From NCBI GenBank assembly GCA_033239125.1, contig BSWB01000004.1:124505235-124569234 (forward strand): 64,000 bases of DNA. Reading direction: 5' to 3'. Below the pieces are notes generated by a model. It was not told the DNA's origin and searched no databases. It was given only the letters and a program-made list of their open reading frames with translations. Source of the DNA: Fagopyrum homotropicum. Lineage: Eukaryota > Streptophyta > Magnoliopsida > Caryophyllales > Polygonaceae. The position numbers and the translations under genes are program-made. The stretch's first letter is position 1. Every line of letters begins with the position of its first letter. Below are positions 37,711 to 50,167 of this stretch, in pieces.

Positions 37711-39529
37711 AACGCTCCTGAATTTGGTCAAGCTAATGACCTTAAAGAAGCGCTTAATGGGAGGCAACTCATTGGTACATATTTTTCCCTTTCTTTTTCT
37801 TGCTTTTGCTTGATCTTACTCTTGGTGTGCTTTGTTTTTCCTTTGTATTTTTGGGTGGTAGATCTTGTTGATTGTCATGAGTTATGAGATGTTGGAGGTC
37901 ATGTGAAGGCCTTATGGAATGGTTGAAGAAGCAAGATCCGAGCACATGGACAAGGAAGAAAGCACCCAGGAAATCGGACTGTTCATGCACAAAATCGGCC
38001 GATTTTCCTGGGTTGCTTGGCCGATTTTTCCTCTGTAAAGAAAAGTGATGGTCTCCAATCAAGCATGGGTGGAGCGGACGTGGAACTTGGACGGCTTGCG
38101 GTGCCAAGCGCGGGTTCCGACACCATAATGAACATCAAGAGCTCTCTACCATCCTTGATCGATCATCCACTAACATCATCCAATGAGAACCGAAATACCA
38201 AAGCATCACCAATTTTACATTGTGAGGACTCTCTTTCACTTCTTTATTTAGTCTACACATTAGGGACAATGTGTTTCTAAGTATGGGGTGGGGTTTTCAT
38301 GATCACTTGCATGATTAGCATCTAGGATAGTTTAATTTTGTCACATGTTTCATTATGTCTTGCATTGTACATACATATTTCGAAAAATCAAAAAAAAAAT
38401 TCAGAAAATTTTAAAAATTTTAGTGCTTCTAGGCTTGGATATGACCCTAATGATGAACCTTGTCTTGTGGATTGGCTATGGATGGCCTTATGTGTTAAAT
38501 TGATGAATGTATATGTGGACTTGAAGTACTTCTCTTGAAACCATGAATGATTTGTGATCATGAATGTTTGCCTTGATTGAATTGAGTATTGAAAGTCGAA
38601 ATTGCATGCTAGTTCTTGCACATCATTTAGGAATGAATAAGGCAATTCATCTTTCTCTACTTCTCATCTTGATCGTGTTGCTTGAGCACCTCAATTGAGA
38701 TAAATTTGACCTCTTTTGACCCATCCGGGAATAGGAGCATGCTAGTGTGTTGATGTGTGTGAAAAGCAAGTGTGGGGTGAAGTTGTTGATGAAAGAATGA
38801 TGTGAATGAAATGCTGAAATTGTTGTGAAAGTGTAGACAAAAATATAGGTTTGGGGACGTTGGTTTAAATGACAAGTAACTCGGTACACTTCACATAATC
38901 GGGTGTTGGTGCCTTGCCAAAGTCAAATAAACCGATAGTTCTAACGAGCTTTGGTATGTGTGCCCGGTGTGGATGCATCTCGAAAAATAGAAAAAGCCCG
39001 AGAATGGCCAATCACCAAGGTTTCGGCTTTTGTACACCAATGCCACTGTCTCAAAAATAAAAGAAAGAAAAGAAAATGAAGAAAAATATACACTTGAGGG
39101 AAGTTGATAAGAAAATTTGAAGTTGTGGTTGTTTAGTTCCTTTCCCGGATTAGCATCACATAGCCTAGAAAATTCCCACCTAATCACAACGTTTCTTGGC
39201 CTTCTATTTTACAAGTCCTTTTGACCTACTTGCATGTGTGTAAGACTAAGTGATTTAGATTGGACATGCTCATGATCATCTTGACTTCTTCATCTTTACA
39301 TTTCATCGCATGCTATCAAGTTAAGTGTAATTGTCTTTTCATGCTTTCATTTATTTGATGCATAATTGCTTGTCCATTGTCATGAAACATGACTATGAAG
39401 GTGATCCAAAATTAGAAGCACAACTCCAAAAGATTTTGCCATTTTTCTGCATGCATAAATCATGTCATCTCTTAGTCTATAGTTGGGAATTTGCTCGGGG
39501 ACGAGCAAACCTTAAGTATGGGGTATTTT
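37711..39529 (+). other. Athila-4 3' non-coding region with motif cluster and hairpin
   Basis: The region is 1.8 kb with no supported ORF. It contains AAAATCGGCCGATTTT at 37991-38006 with half-sites at 37971 and 38019, a purine-rich run at about 39058-39088, and the perfect hairpin at 39490-39509 (stem TTTGCTCG, loop GGGA). The tract aagtatggggtatttt directly precedes the LTR. The region is conserved in Athila-2 and -3, and Athila elements with an envelope-like gene would carry it here. Confidence 0.75.
39490..39509 (+). promoter_or_regulatory. Conserved hairpin beside the 3' LTR (Athila-4)
   Basis: Eight perfect pairs, TTTGCTCG with CGAGCAAA, around GGGA. It lies 20 bases before the LTR start and is shared with Athila-2 and Athila-3. 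Confidence 0.6.
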
Positions 39530-41357
39530 TGATAACAAGATTTATGACTTAGGATTAGGTAATCATTTAGATATATTTCTCACTCATTCATGCACGTTTT
39601 GGCATTGGTTCATGACGTCTTCGCTCAATTCATGCACATTTCTAGAAAAGACGTCTACACTACCTTTTATCGGTTTTGTAGGTAATTCGGGGATCTATTG
39701 GACGTTAATCGATACATTTGAGGGCCAAGCCTCATGATGGTACACATCCAAAGCCTTGGAGGAGCATAATTGGATCAACAAAGGACACAAAGACCACCAT
39801 TGGTGCAAGCAATGGAGCAACTCATGGCTAGACGATCATAGCATGCTTCTGTTGAAGAAAATCGACCTACACCCAGGAAAATCGGCCGATTTTTTCCTCT
39901 GGGTCGATTTTTAGGCCTTTGACAGCTTAAGCCACGTGTCCCACGATCTCTTGTCCGTCCTTGCTCTTGGTGGAGAATATAAGTGGTCCTTCAGGTGGTT
40001 GCTGAGTATCTCTCCTCTCCCACACTCTCATTGACAGCTCATTTGATCTTGGAGAAAGATTGGAGGAGAAGAAAAGCTCTCAAAGATTGAAGGAAGAAGA
40101 AGAACACCATTCCAAGAGTTTAGAGGGATTTTGAGTGATTTTGCAATCTTGGATTGAAGAACTAATTACAAGGATTGTTAAGAACGTTTTGAATCTTCAT
40201 TTTAGAGTTTGTAAGTCTTGCTACAACTTGGATTTGGCTGAGATTTATCGATTTTGCTTACTCATCTTTCATTACTCATCTATGAACACCATGTATGCTT
40301 GTTTGATGATTTCGGATCTTGATATGCATATTATTGGCTAGTTTCTTGTGATTTTAGAGTGATGGATTGATGGTTATGGCTTGGGTGATGATAGGATGGA
40401 CCTATATGTCAGTTTAGGATGATTTGTATGCACGAAACCCACCCCAGGAAGAAAAATCGACCTGTTCATCAGATAAATCGGCCGATTTATCTGTAGAACA
40501 GCCCGATTTATTCTCCTGTTGCTCTTTAAATGATAAATCTGCATGTTGGGGTCCTTGGTTGTTTAAATCCTAGTGTTTATTAAGCCTAATTTAGCTTAGA
40601 ATCACCTAATGCTACCAACCTAAGTGAGGGAAGAGATCTACCCGATGATTTCCGATCTTAGATACCTAAGATGATGAATGCTAGGTAGTAGTGAGCCTCA
40701 TAAGCCGCTATTGGATTGAGTGTGCTAGGATTATTGCTTGAGATTTCCCTATTCCGAGACTTACCCGGTAAGGAGAGGGTTACCCTTAAGTAGTATCTAG
40801 TTTGTGTGGAATTCCTTACTCTAACCCCTAGAGACTTACCCGGTAATAGGAGTTTGACGTGGGATTAGTGAAGTGAGAGACCTACCCGGTAATTGCTTCC
40901 ATTAGCGAAACATTCTTTCCCAAACACCGCAGCTTGTCCTTAGAATCCTTAGAACCTTGAATCCAATGCCATAACCAGAAATCTTGACCTCTAGAATCTA
41001 CTTTTCTCTCTTGATCATTATTCTTGTGCTTTGTGTTACTTGTTCGTTTGCTAGCTTGAGTCGTTAGTTGTTTATCATCTTGTTTGACTTGTGATCTTTG
41101 TTTGATTACCACTAAAACCAACAAAAACATTGTGTTTTTCCATTTTCTTTGTTTCTCATCTTATCTTAGTCTAGATTCACACTATCTTTGATCATTGCTT
41201 GACTCGATTTCACCTTAGTCTTCGTGTTCGACCTCGGAATACTTACCTTTCTACAAACGTCCCGTACACTGCGGGTTCGCTAGGAGTTAGGATAAATATA
41301 ACGAGTATAAATTTAAGACTTATTGCGTGCACATCACATCTATTCCTAGACGTAACA
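39530..41357 (+). repeat. Athila-4 3' LTR
   Basis: The LTR is 1,828 bases, the same length as the LTR at 29964-31791, with only a few substitutions by eye (for example near 40007, 40130, 40860 and 40954). It is followed by target duplication gtttt and then the resumed Athila-3 LTR. Confidence 0.93.
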
Positions 41358-41688
41358 GTTTTGGTGCCTCAGCTTGTTTTGGATCATCAAGCCTCAATTT
41401 GGTGCATGGCATGCACCAACAAGGTCCCATGTGTCCTCCTTAGCCCCTAGCTTGCATCCCAATGAGTCCGAAGGTGTGTCATCTCGAGGAACGATCCTCA
41501 AATGTATCGATTAAGCTCCTAAAACTCCTAAAATACCTATAAAGCATGCAAAAGTCCGTGTAGACGTCTATCTCGACAAAATATATGAATTGAGTGCAAA
41601 TCGTCACGAACTAGTGCAAACCATGCATGAATGAGCAGAAAAACTATCTAAATGAGTGTCTAAACCTAAGTCATAAATCGTGTTATCA

Positions 41689-42942
41689 AAAATACCCCAT
41701 ACTTAAGGTTTGCTCGTCCCCGAGCAAGTCCCCAACTATAGACTAAGAGATAACATGATTTATGCATGCATGAAAAACCGAAAATATTTTTGGAGTTGTG
41801 CTTCTAATATTGGATCACCTTCATAGTCATGTTTTATTGCAATGGACAAGCAATCATGTGTCAAATAAGTGAAGGCATGGAAAGACAATTATACTTAACT
41901 CGAAGGCATGCATGAAATGTAAAAATGAAGAAGTCAAGATGATCATGAGCATATTCAATCTAGATCACTAAGTCTTACACACATGCAAATAGGTCACAAG
42001 GGCTTGTGAAATAAAAGGCCTAGAAACGTTGTGATTAGGTGGGAGTTTTTCTAGGCTATGTGATGCTAATCCGGGAATGGAACTAACTTCACAACTTCAC
42101 ATTTTTATCAACTTTCCACAAGTGTATATTTTCTCCATCTTTTCTTTCTTTTCTTTTCTTTTTCTTTCACTTATTTTTGAGACAATGGCATTGGTGTACA
42201 AAAACCGAAACCTTGGTGATTAGCCGTCCTCGGGCTTTTTTATTTTTCGAGGTGCATCCACACCGGGCACACATACCAAAGCTCGTTAGGACTATCGGTT
42301 TATTTGACTTTGGCAAGGCACAAACACCCGATTATGTGAATGGTGCCGAGTTACTCGTCATTTAAACCAACGTCCCCAAACCTTTTTTTTTTCTACACTT
42401 TTCACAACAAATTCAGCACTTCATTCATAACATTCATCCATCAACAACTTCACCCTAGATGCTAATCATGCAAAAGATTATGCAAACCCCACCCCATACT
42501 TAGAAACACATTGTCCTCAATGTGGTATTCAAGTAAAGAAGAGTGAAAGAGGATTCTCACAATGTAAAAATGGTTTGCTTTGGTATTTGGGATTACTCAA
42601 ATGAAGTGATGTCGGATGATCCTATCAACGATGGTAGAGAGCTCAAAGTGTTCGTTATGGCGTCGGGATCCGCGCTAGACACCGCTAGCCGTCCAAGTCC
42701 CGCGTCCGCTCCACCCATAATTGATGAGGGACTCATCATCATCATCCACATGCCATGCAAGGCTTCCATGCCACCAAGACTCTAGCACACAAACAAAGCA
42801 CACCAAACACATAAAAGCACACAAAAACAAAAAAAAATCAAAACAAAAACAAAAACGAAAAAAGAAAAAAATGTCTACCGATCGGTTGCCTCCCATCAAG
42901 CGCTTCTTTAAGGTCATTAGCTTGACCAAACTCGGGGGTTTC
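41689..42942 (-). other. Athila-3 3' non-coding region
   Basis: The region lies between the integrase stop and the 3' LTR. It aligns with 11265-12951 and 37711-39529 and is shorter by some hundreds of bases. The hairpin (41710-41727) is reduced to seven pairs. No ORF is supported. Confidence 0.75.
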
Positions 42943-44931
42943 TCACTCGAGGTGAAGTGGGGCAATCATGTCCACCGGAGCTCCCGGGATATACTTCTTC
43001 AACCGGTGCCCATTCACCTTAAAGTCTCCACAATGCTCCCCTCCTATCTCAACCGCTCCATGGGGAAATATCTTCTTCACCGCATAAGGACCCGTCCATC
43101 TTGACTTTAGCTTTCCGGGGAAGAGCCGCAGCCTTGAGTTGAAGAGAAGGACCAAGTCTCCTTCACTCAACTCTTTCGGGATGAGACGCTTGTCATGCCA
43201 ACGTTTGGTCCTTTCTTTGTAGATCCGGGCGTTTTCATAGGCATCCAACCGGATCTCCTCAAGGGCGTTCATATCAAGCAACCTCTTCTCTCCGGCCTCC
43301 TTGAGGTCAAATTTCAACCACCTTATAGCCCAATATGCTCTATGCTCCATCTCTACCGGAAGGTGGCAAGACTTTCCATAGACTAGCTTGTAGAGAGTGG
43401 TGCCAATTGGTGTCTTGAAAGCGGTTTTATATGCCCACAAGGCATCATCGAGCTTCATAGCCCAATCCTTTCTCGTCCTAGAAACCGTCTTCTCAAGAAT
43501 TCCTTTTATCTCCCGGTTGGAGATCTCCACTTGGCCACTAGTTTGGGGATGGTAAGGTGTTGCCACCTTATGAGTCACCCCATACTTAGCCAAAAGTGTC
43601 CCGAAGTTCCGATTGGTGAAGTGCTTTCCTCCATCACTTATGATCACCCTTGGTGTTCCAAACCTAGGGAAGATCACTCGGTTGAAGAACCGCACCACAA
43701 CCTTGGCATCATTTGTAGGAGAGGCGATTGCCTCTACCCATCTCGAGACATAGTCCACCGCCAATAGGATGTAGAGGTTGCCACAAGAAGAGGGGAATGG
43801 TCCCAGGAAGTCCACACCCCACACATCAAATATCTCCACCTCTTGTATGTTGTTCAAGGACATCACATTCCTCCTTGAGATGTTTCTCGTCCTTTGGCAA
43901 GCATCACATGCTACCGTAAAATTTTGCACATCCTTGAACAAACTCGGCCAATAGAACCCGGATTGCAACACCTTTGCACATGTCTTGTGTGAGCTAGCAT
44001 GCCCTCCACATGGCAAGGAATGACAATGGCGGATCACACTCTCCACCTCATCCTCCGGTATGCATCTCCTAAAGACTCCATCCGGCCCTCTCTTGAACAA
44101 AAGCGGTTCACTCCAATAGTAGTGCCTCATATCCTTGAAGAACTTTTTTCGCTGGGCATATGACAACCCGGGAGGCACCTCCTCGCACACAAGATAGTTC
44201 ACAATGTCGGCATACCATGGCTCATTTCCCTTGGAAACTTAAAGCAAGCACTCCTCCACCATTTGCAATTGCTCATCCCGGAATGAGTCATCAATCGGGA
44301 TGTCATCTTTCTCAATCTCCAACGGTGGGAGCCTACTAAGATGGTCCGCCACAGATATTTCGGACCCTTTCTTATCCCAGATTTCCAAGTCAAACTCTTG
44401 AAGAAGAAGGATCCACCTAATCAACCGAGGCTTGGCATCCTTCATTGTAAGGTGATAACGGATCGCAGCATGATCTGTATACACTATGACCTTCGCTCCA
44501 ACAAGATATGAGCGGAACTTCTCAAATGCATACACAACCGCTAGCAACTCCTTCTCGGTGGTAGCATAATTGAGTTGGGCTTCATCTAGCGTCCTGCTAG
44601 CATAATAGATGGCATGTATAAGCCCATCTTTCCTTTGTCCCAAAACAGCCCCAACGGCCCCATCACTCGCGTCACACATGATCTCAAACGGTAAACTCCA
44701 ATCCGGAGTTTGCATGATGGGTGCGGAGATCAAAGCATTCTTCAACCTACAAAAAGCCTCAAGGCAATCCTTGGAGAAAACAAACTCAACATCTTTCATT
44801 AGTAGGTTAGTAAGAGGCTTAGAAATCTTAGAGAAATCTTTAATGAATCTCCGGTAAAAACCGGCATGCCCTAGAAAACTCCTTACCCCCTTCACCGAGG
44901 TAGGTGGTGGCAACTTCTCTATGGTTTTTAT

Positions 44932-45811
44932 CTATGATGCACGGACACGGACACGGATACGGGAAACGGAAACGGCGAGAAATGGGGAAGCGGCAATCCT
45001 CAAAAGTATAGGAAACGGGGACACGGCGAGTAAAATAATTAATATATTATTTTAAAGATATTTAAATATAGAATTACTATATCATAATGAGATACATATA
45101 TATGAAAAAAAAATCAATGATATATGAGTTGATAAAAAATATTAACATGATAATAAAATAATCGAAACAAAAACTTAGAAACAAACATTTTCAGTCTTAT
45201 AAAACATAGAAATAAACATATTTAGTTTTATAATCTGAAATAATCATACTTAGTATCAAAATTGCAGAATGAATCATTCATTTGCAAATCAACAATAACC
45301 GAACAACATGATCAATAAAGGAAAATAATAATAAATATTTGTGAATTATAAAAAGTGAAAGAATTAGAATAACATAGTCAACATTCAACAAAAAAAATCA
45401 CAAAATAAATTAATAATCAAAGATTCAAAATTAATTTATAAAATCATAAGATAAATGGAGAGAAGAGCCGGCCGGCGGAACAACATTTCAACATTAGAGC
45501 CGGACAAGAAGATTGGTGTCCTACTTCCGACAACCACAATCTCGCAGGTGGTCATGTGGAGTTAGGTTTAGTCGGAAAAAATGGGAAAGAAGAGAAAATA
45601 TTACGGTATATAAGTTTTTATTTCGTTGATCATGTCTTGACCGACACAATCCGCGTCCTCACCGTATCCTAGACGTGTCCTACCTTGGAAACGTGTCTTG
45701 ACCGTGTCCGGTCATATTTGACCGTGTCCGAGCCGTGTCCGGGTGTGTCCCCGTTTCCAACACGGCAGGACACGGGACACGCCGCCTTCTAGAAGTGTCC
45801 GTGCATCATAG
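44932..45811. mobile_element. 880-bp MITE-like element, copy 1
   Basis: The termini CTATGATGCACGGACAC and their inverse complement are flanked by an eight-base duplication gtttttat (44924-44931 and 45812-45819). Eight bases fits hAT-type or P-type transposons. Subterminal CGGACACGG/GGAAACGG repeats are GC-rich and the interior is very AT-rich. There is no transposase frame, so it is non-autonomous. The family was not recognised. Confidence 0.85.
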
Positions 45812-45930
45812 GTTTTTATCTTAGCCCTATCAACCTCAATGCCTCGGTTGGACACCAAGTGACCCAACACAATGCCTTCACTTACCATGAAGTGGCATTT
45901 TTCCCAATTCAAGACAAGATTAGTCTCCTC

Positions 45931-46810
45931 CTATGATGCACGGACACTTCTAGAAGGCGGCGTGTCCCGTGTCCTGCCGTGTTGGAAACGGGGACACACC
46001 CGGACACGGCTCGGACACGGTCAAATATGACCGGACACGGTCAAGACACGTTTCCAAGGTAGGACACGTCTAGGATACGGTGAGGACGCGGATTGTGTCG
46101 GTCAAGACATGATCAACGAAATAAAAACTTATATACCGTAATATTTTCTCTTCTTTCCCATTTTTTCCGACTAAACCTAACTCCACATGACCACCTGCGA
46201 GATTGTGGTTGTCGGAAGTAGGACACCAATCTTCTTGTCCGGCTCTAATGTTGAAATGTTGTTCCGCCAGCCGGCTCTTCTCTCCATTTATCTTATGATT
46301 TTATAAATTAATTTTGAATCTTTGATTATTAATTTATTTTGTGATTTTTTTTGTTGAATGTTGACTATGTTATTCTAATTCTTTCACTTTTTATAATTCA
46401 CAAATATTTATTATTATTTTCCTTTATTGATCATGTTGTTCGGTTATTGTTGATTTGCAAATGAATGATTCATTCTGCAATTTTGATACTAAGTATGATT
46501 ATTTCAGATTATAAAACTAAATATGTTTATTTCTATGTTTTATAAGACTGAAAATGTTTGTTTCTAAGTTTTTGTTTCGATTATTTTATTATCATGTTAA
46601 TATTTTTTATCAACTCATATATCATTGATTTTTTTTTCATATATATGTATCTCATTATGATATAGTAATTCTATATTTAAATATCTTTAAAATAATATAT
46701 TAATTATTTTACTCGCCGTGTCCCCGTTTCCTATACTTTTGAGGATTGCCGCTTCCCCATTTCTCGCCGTTTCCGTTTCCCGTATCCGTGTCCGTGTCCG
46801 TGCATCATAG
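45931..46810. mobile_element. 880-bp MITE-like element, copy 2, inverted relative to copy 1
   Basis: Exactly 880 bases with the same termini, flanked by gtctcctc (45923-45930 and 46811-46818). It is the near-perfect reverse complement of copy 1. One difference was noted, at about 46268 against 45476. Its insertion adds a spurious tail to the upstream RT frame. Confidence 0.87.
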
Positions 46811-49800
46811 GTCTCCTCACATCTCTTAAGCACTAGAGACAAGTTAGCTAAACAATCATCGAAGGAAGATCCATAAACAGAAAAATCATCCATAAACACT
46901 TCCATGATATTTTCAATATACTCAGAAAAGATGGCCATCATACACCTTTGAAATGTGGCGGGTGCATTACACAACCCAAATGGCATTCTCCTATATGCAA
47001 AAGTACCCCAAGGACATGTGAATGTAGTTTTCTCTTGGTCATCGGGGTGGATAGGGATTTGGAAGAATCCACTATAACCATCTAAATAGCAAAAGTGAGA
47101 ATGTTGAGCTAATCTCTCTAGCATTTGGTCAATGAAAGGAAGAGGGAAGTGATCTTTCCTAGAGGCCACATTTAGTTTCCTATAGTCTATACACATTCTC
47201 CATCCCGTAACCGTTCTAGTTGGGATTAGTTCATTATTCTCATTGGTTACTACGGTCATCCCACCCTTCTTAGGAACCACATGCACGGGACTAACCCACT
47301 TACTATCCGAAATTGGGAAAATGATTCCCGCATCAAGCAATTTAAGGATCTCTTTCTTGACTACTTCTTTCATGATTGGGTTTAGTCTTCTTTGAGGTTC
47401 AATTGAAGGTTTATGGTTGTCTTCCATTAAGATCTTATGCATGCACAAAGAAGGTTTAATGCCAACTAAATCATCAATGGTATAGCCTATAGCTTTCCTA
47501 TGCAATCTTAGTTCATGCAACAATCTAGCAAGTTCATCATCATTCAAGCATGCATTCACAATAACCGGATATGTAGAATTCTCACCAAGAAAAGCATACT
47601 TCAAATGAGAGGGAAGGGGTTTGAGTTCAAGTTTAGGAGGACCTTTATCGAGTGGAGACGATCCATATAATGTTGGTTGAGATGAATCCAAAACTTTGGA
47701 AGACTCCTCAAGACTCCTTGAAGCTTGATCATCAACTAAGGCAGTTTCTGGAGAAACCACGGACAAAATTACGGGCTCTGGCACAACCACGGCCATGGAA
47801 CTTGCAAAGCTATCACTTCGGAGCACTCCAGAGAGTTCCACGGGAGAAACCACGGGCGTGGTTCTTCCCCCCAGGCCGTGGTTCCTACAGGAATTCAGCA
47901 CACTTTTGTGGACCTCAAATTCAGCTCTTGTCTTCTTTTCTAATGCTTCCAAAGCCTTGATTTCTTCATTGCAGGCCTCCTCCACTCCTTCCTCCATCAA
48001 ACTTAAGCTACGAACCTTCTCCAAGGGGTCCTTGATCAAGATCGAGCTCACAACTTCTCTAGACTCCTCTTGCTCGACAATGTTGAACACATCTTCACCA
48101 AGGTCTGGCCCTTTCATCATTGTGGATAATTTGAACTTGATATTCTCTTCTCCAATGTTGAAGGAGAGAATTCCATTTTTGCAATCCACCAAACATCCGG
48201 AAGTGGCTAGGAAAGGTCTCCCCAAGATGATAGGAACCGGATAGTCCGCCGGGATGTCCAAGACAACGAAGTCTATGGGCACATAGAACTTCCCTAGTTG
48301 CACCGGTATGTCTTCCAATATTTCAACCGGGTGAGTTATTGAACGGTCCGCCATGTAAAGGGTCATCTTGACTGGCTTTGGCTCTCCTAGCCCAACCTTG
48401 TTACAAAGTACAAGCGGTATGATGCTTACACTTGCCCCAAGATCACATAGGGCTTCATACTTCACTTCTCCCACTCCAATTGGCACACAAAAAGATCCCG
48501 GATCTCTTAGTTTAGGAGGCATCTCCTCCTTCATTGTTTGAATCAACTCCGAGGATCTCTTCGTCATCCTCATTTCCCCATACTCCTCCAACTTCCTTTT
48601 GTTGGAGAGTATTTCCTTCAAAAACTTGCCATATGCCGGCATGCCTAGAATAGCATCCATGAACGGAATGTTAATATGCAATTTAGACATAAGTTCAAGG
48701 AATTTACCAAAGTGTTTGTCCAAGCGAGCTCTTGCTCGTGATTGTGGGAACGGTAGTGGTGACTTGTATGGAGGTGGTGCCACATATGTTGGCTCATCAT
48801 CCTTGCTCTTGCCTCCATCTTCTTGCAATGTATCTTCCTCTATCACCACTTGCTTCCCTTTATCACTTCCCTTAGGTAAGGGATCCTTCATGCTCAGCCC
48901 ACTTCTTGTTGTGATGGCCAACACTTGGCCTCTTGGGTTGTCTTCGGTCGTTCCGGAAAGCTTTCCCGGATCTCTATGAGCTTCACCCGCCTTTTGGAAC
49001 ACTTGTTCTTCCAACACCTTTTGAGCCTTAGAAATGGAAGTCACCGTGCTCTCAAGACCACTCAACCTTCCAAGCAATTGCTCAAACATCATCTCGGTTC
49101 TATCCTTTGGAGGTTGAGTAAATCCAGGTGGAGGTTCTTGTGAAGCCTTTGGTGGTGGTGGTGCGCTTGTGGAAGCGGGAGGGTTCAAGGCACCATCCGG
49201 GTTAGAATAGGAAAACCCGGGATGGTTGTGATTAGGCCGGTAATTGTTGAATTGCCGGTTATTGTTGAAGTTCCTTTGGTCTTGATAGTTGTTGTAGTTG
49301 CCCCTTCCCATGTAGTTCACATCTTCCTCCTTGGAAGACAAGTTTGCTTGCACTTGCACTTGAGGGGTTGCTTGATTCTTCAAAGTTATAGCACACAACT
49401 CCCTCAAAGACTTAAGCTCATTGTTGATTGCATCAAGCTTGAAGTTGCTCATGGTGACTTCACTCACCTCATATGCTCCCGCTTTCCTCCCATCACTCTT
49501 CCTATGAGAGTACTTCTCAATCACCAAAGCTTGTTTCTCTATAAATTCCCAAGCTTCATCCACATTCTTTTCCATGAAAGTCCCACCGGAAAGAGATTGA
49601 AGCTTGAATTGGCTATCTTCATCAAGTCCCTTGAAGTAGATCTCCAAAAGCTCTATTTTTGGTATACCATGGTGTGGACAATCTAGGAGAAGGTCCTTGA
49701 ACCTCTCCCAAGACTTGAATAGTCTTTCTCTATCCTTCATTACAAAGGCATTGATCTTCCCTCTTAACTCGGTAGTCTTGGAAGGTGGGAAGAACTTTGT

Positions 49801-50167
49801 CAAAAACTCGGTTGTCATCTCCTCCCAAGTACTCACTCGCCCTTGTGGAATAGATTGATACCAAGCCAAGGCTTTATCCTTAAGTGAGAAGGAAAAAGCC
49901 CTAAGCTTATGGTTGTTGCTCTCCAATCTAGGCGGTCTTAGAGTCTCCATCAAGATCTCATAGTTCATCAAGTGTTGATGAGGAGACTCTCCTTCCATCC
50001 CTCCAAATTGATTATGCCGGATCATTTGTAGAACTTGAGGGCGGAGCTCGTAATCATGGGCTGCGGGATCTCCTAAGTTCACACCCGGACGGTGTGCTCT
50101 TTGTGCCGGATCCATACGTTTCCCTAACGTTTGTGGCTCTTCAATAGCAATGGGCACAACCCGAATA

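Larger units (their letters stand above)
28344..41357 (+). mobile_element. Athila-4: young Athila-like element in tandem form with three LTR copies
   Basis: The order is collapsed LTR (28344-about 28663), filler, 3' non-coding region (28729-29963), LTR (29964-31791), primer site, gag-pol (31933-37710), 3' non-coding region (37711-39529), LTR (39530-41357). The outer target duplication is atttt (28339-28343) and gtttt (41358-41362), so all units were inserted as one or arose by recombination within one insertion. The first unit has lost its primer site, gag and pol. The two complete LTRs are both 1,828 bases and differ at only a handful of sites by eye. Confidence 0.9.
26817..41688 (-). repeat. 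Athila-3 3' LTR, split by Athila-4
   Basis: The pieces are 26817-28343 and 41363-41688, net about 1,853 bases. It aligns with the 5' LTR at 50168-51969. The site 2 palindrome (near 27670-27700) and a site 1 cluster (28285-28340) are present. Athila-4 is inserted at the edge of the site 1 cluster. Confidence 0.9.
42943..50167 (-). pseudogene. Athila-3 gag-pol polyprotein, interrupted by two transposons
   Basis: 50167-46819 is one open frame covering Gag (start deleted), protease, linker and RT through FMDDFSVYGSS. It is cut by the second 880-bp element at 46810. 45930-45820 is a short RT piece between the two elements, and 44923-42943 is RT end, RNase H and integrase. One stop (CAA to TAA near 44240) lies between RNase H and integrase. 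RT residues are conserved outside the breaks, so the insertions are recent relative to decay. Confidence 0.9.

Noticed and set aside
46687..46810. C-terminal extension of Athila-3 RT with Arg/Thr-rich tail, possibly a fusion domain
   Set aside because: The tail is the end of the inserted 880-bp element read through in frame. The target duplication shows that it is an insertion artefact.
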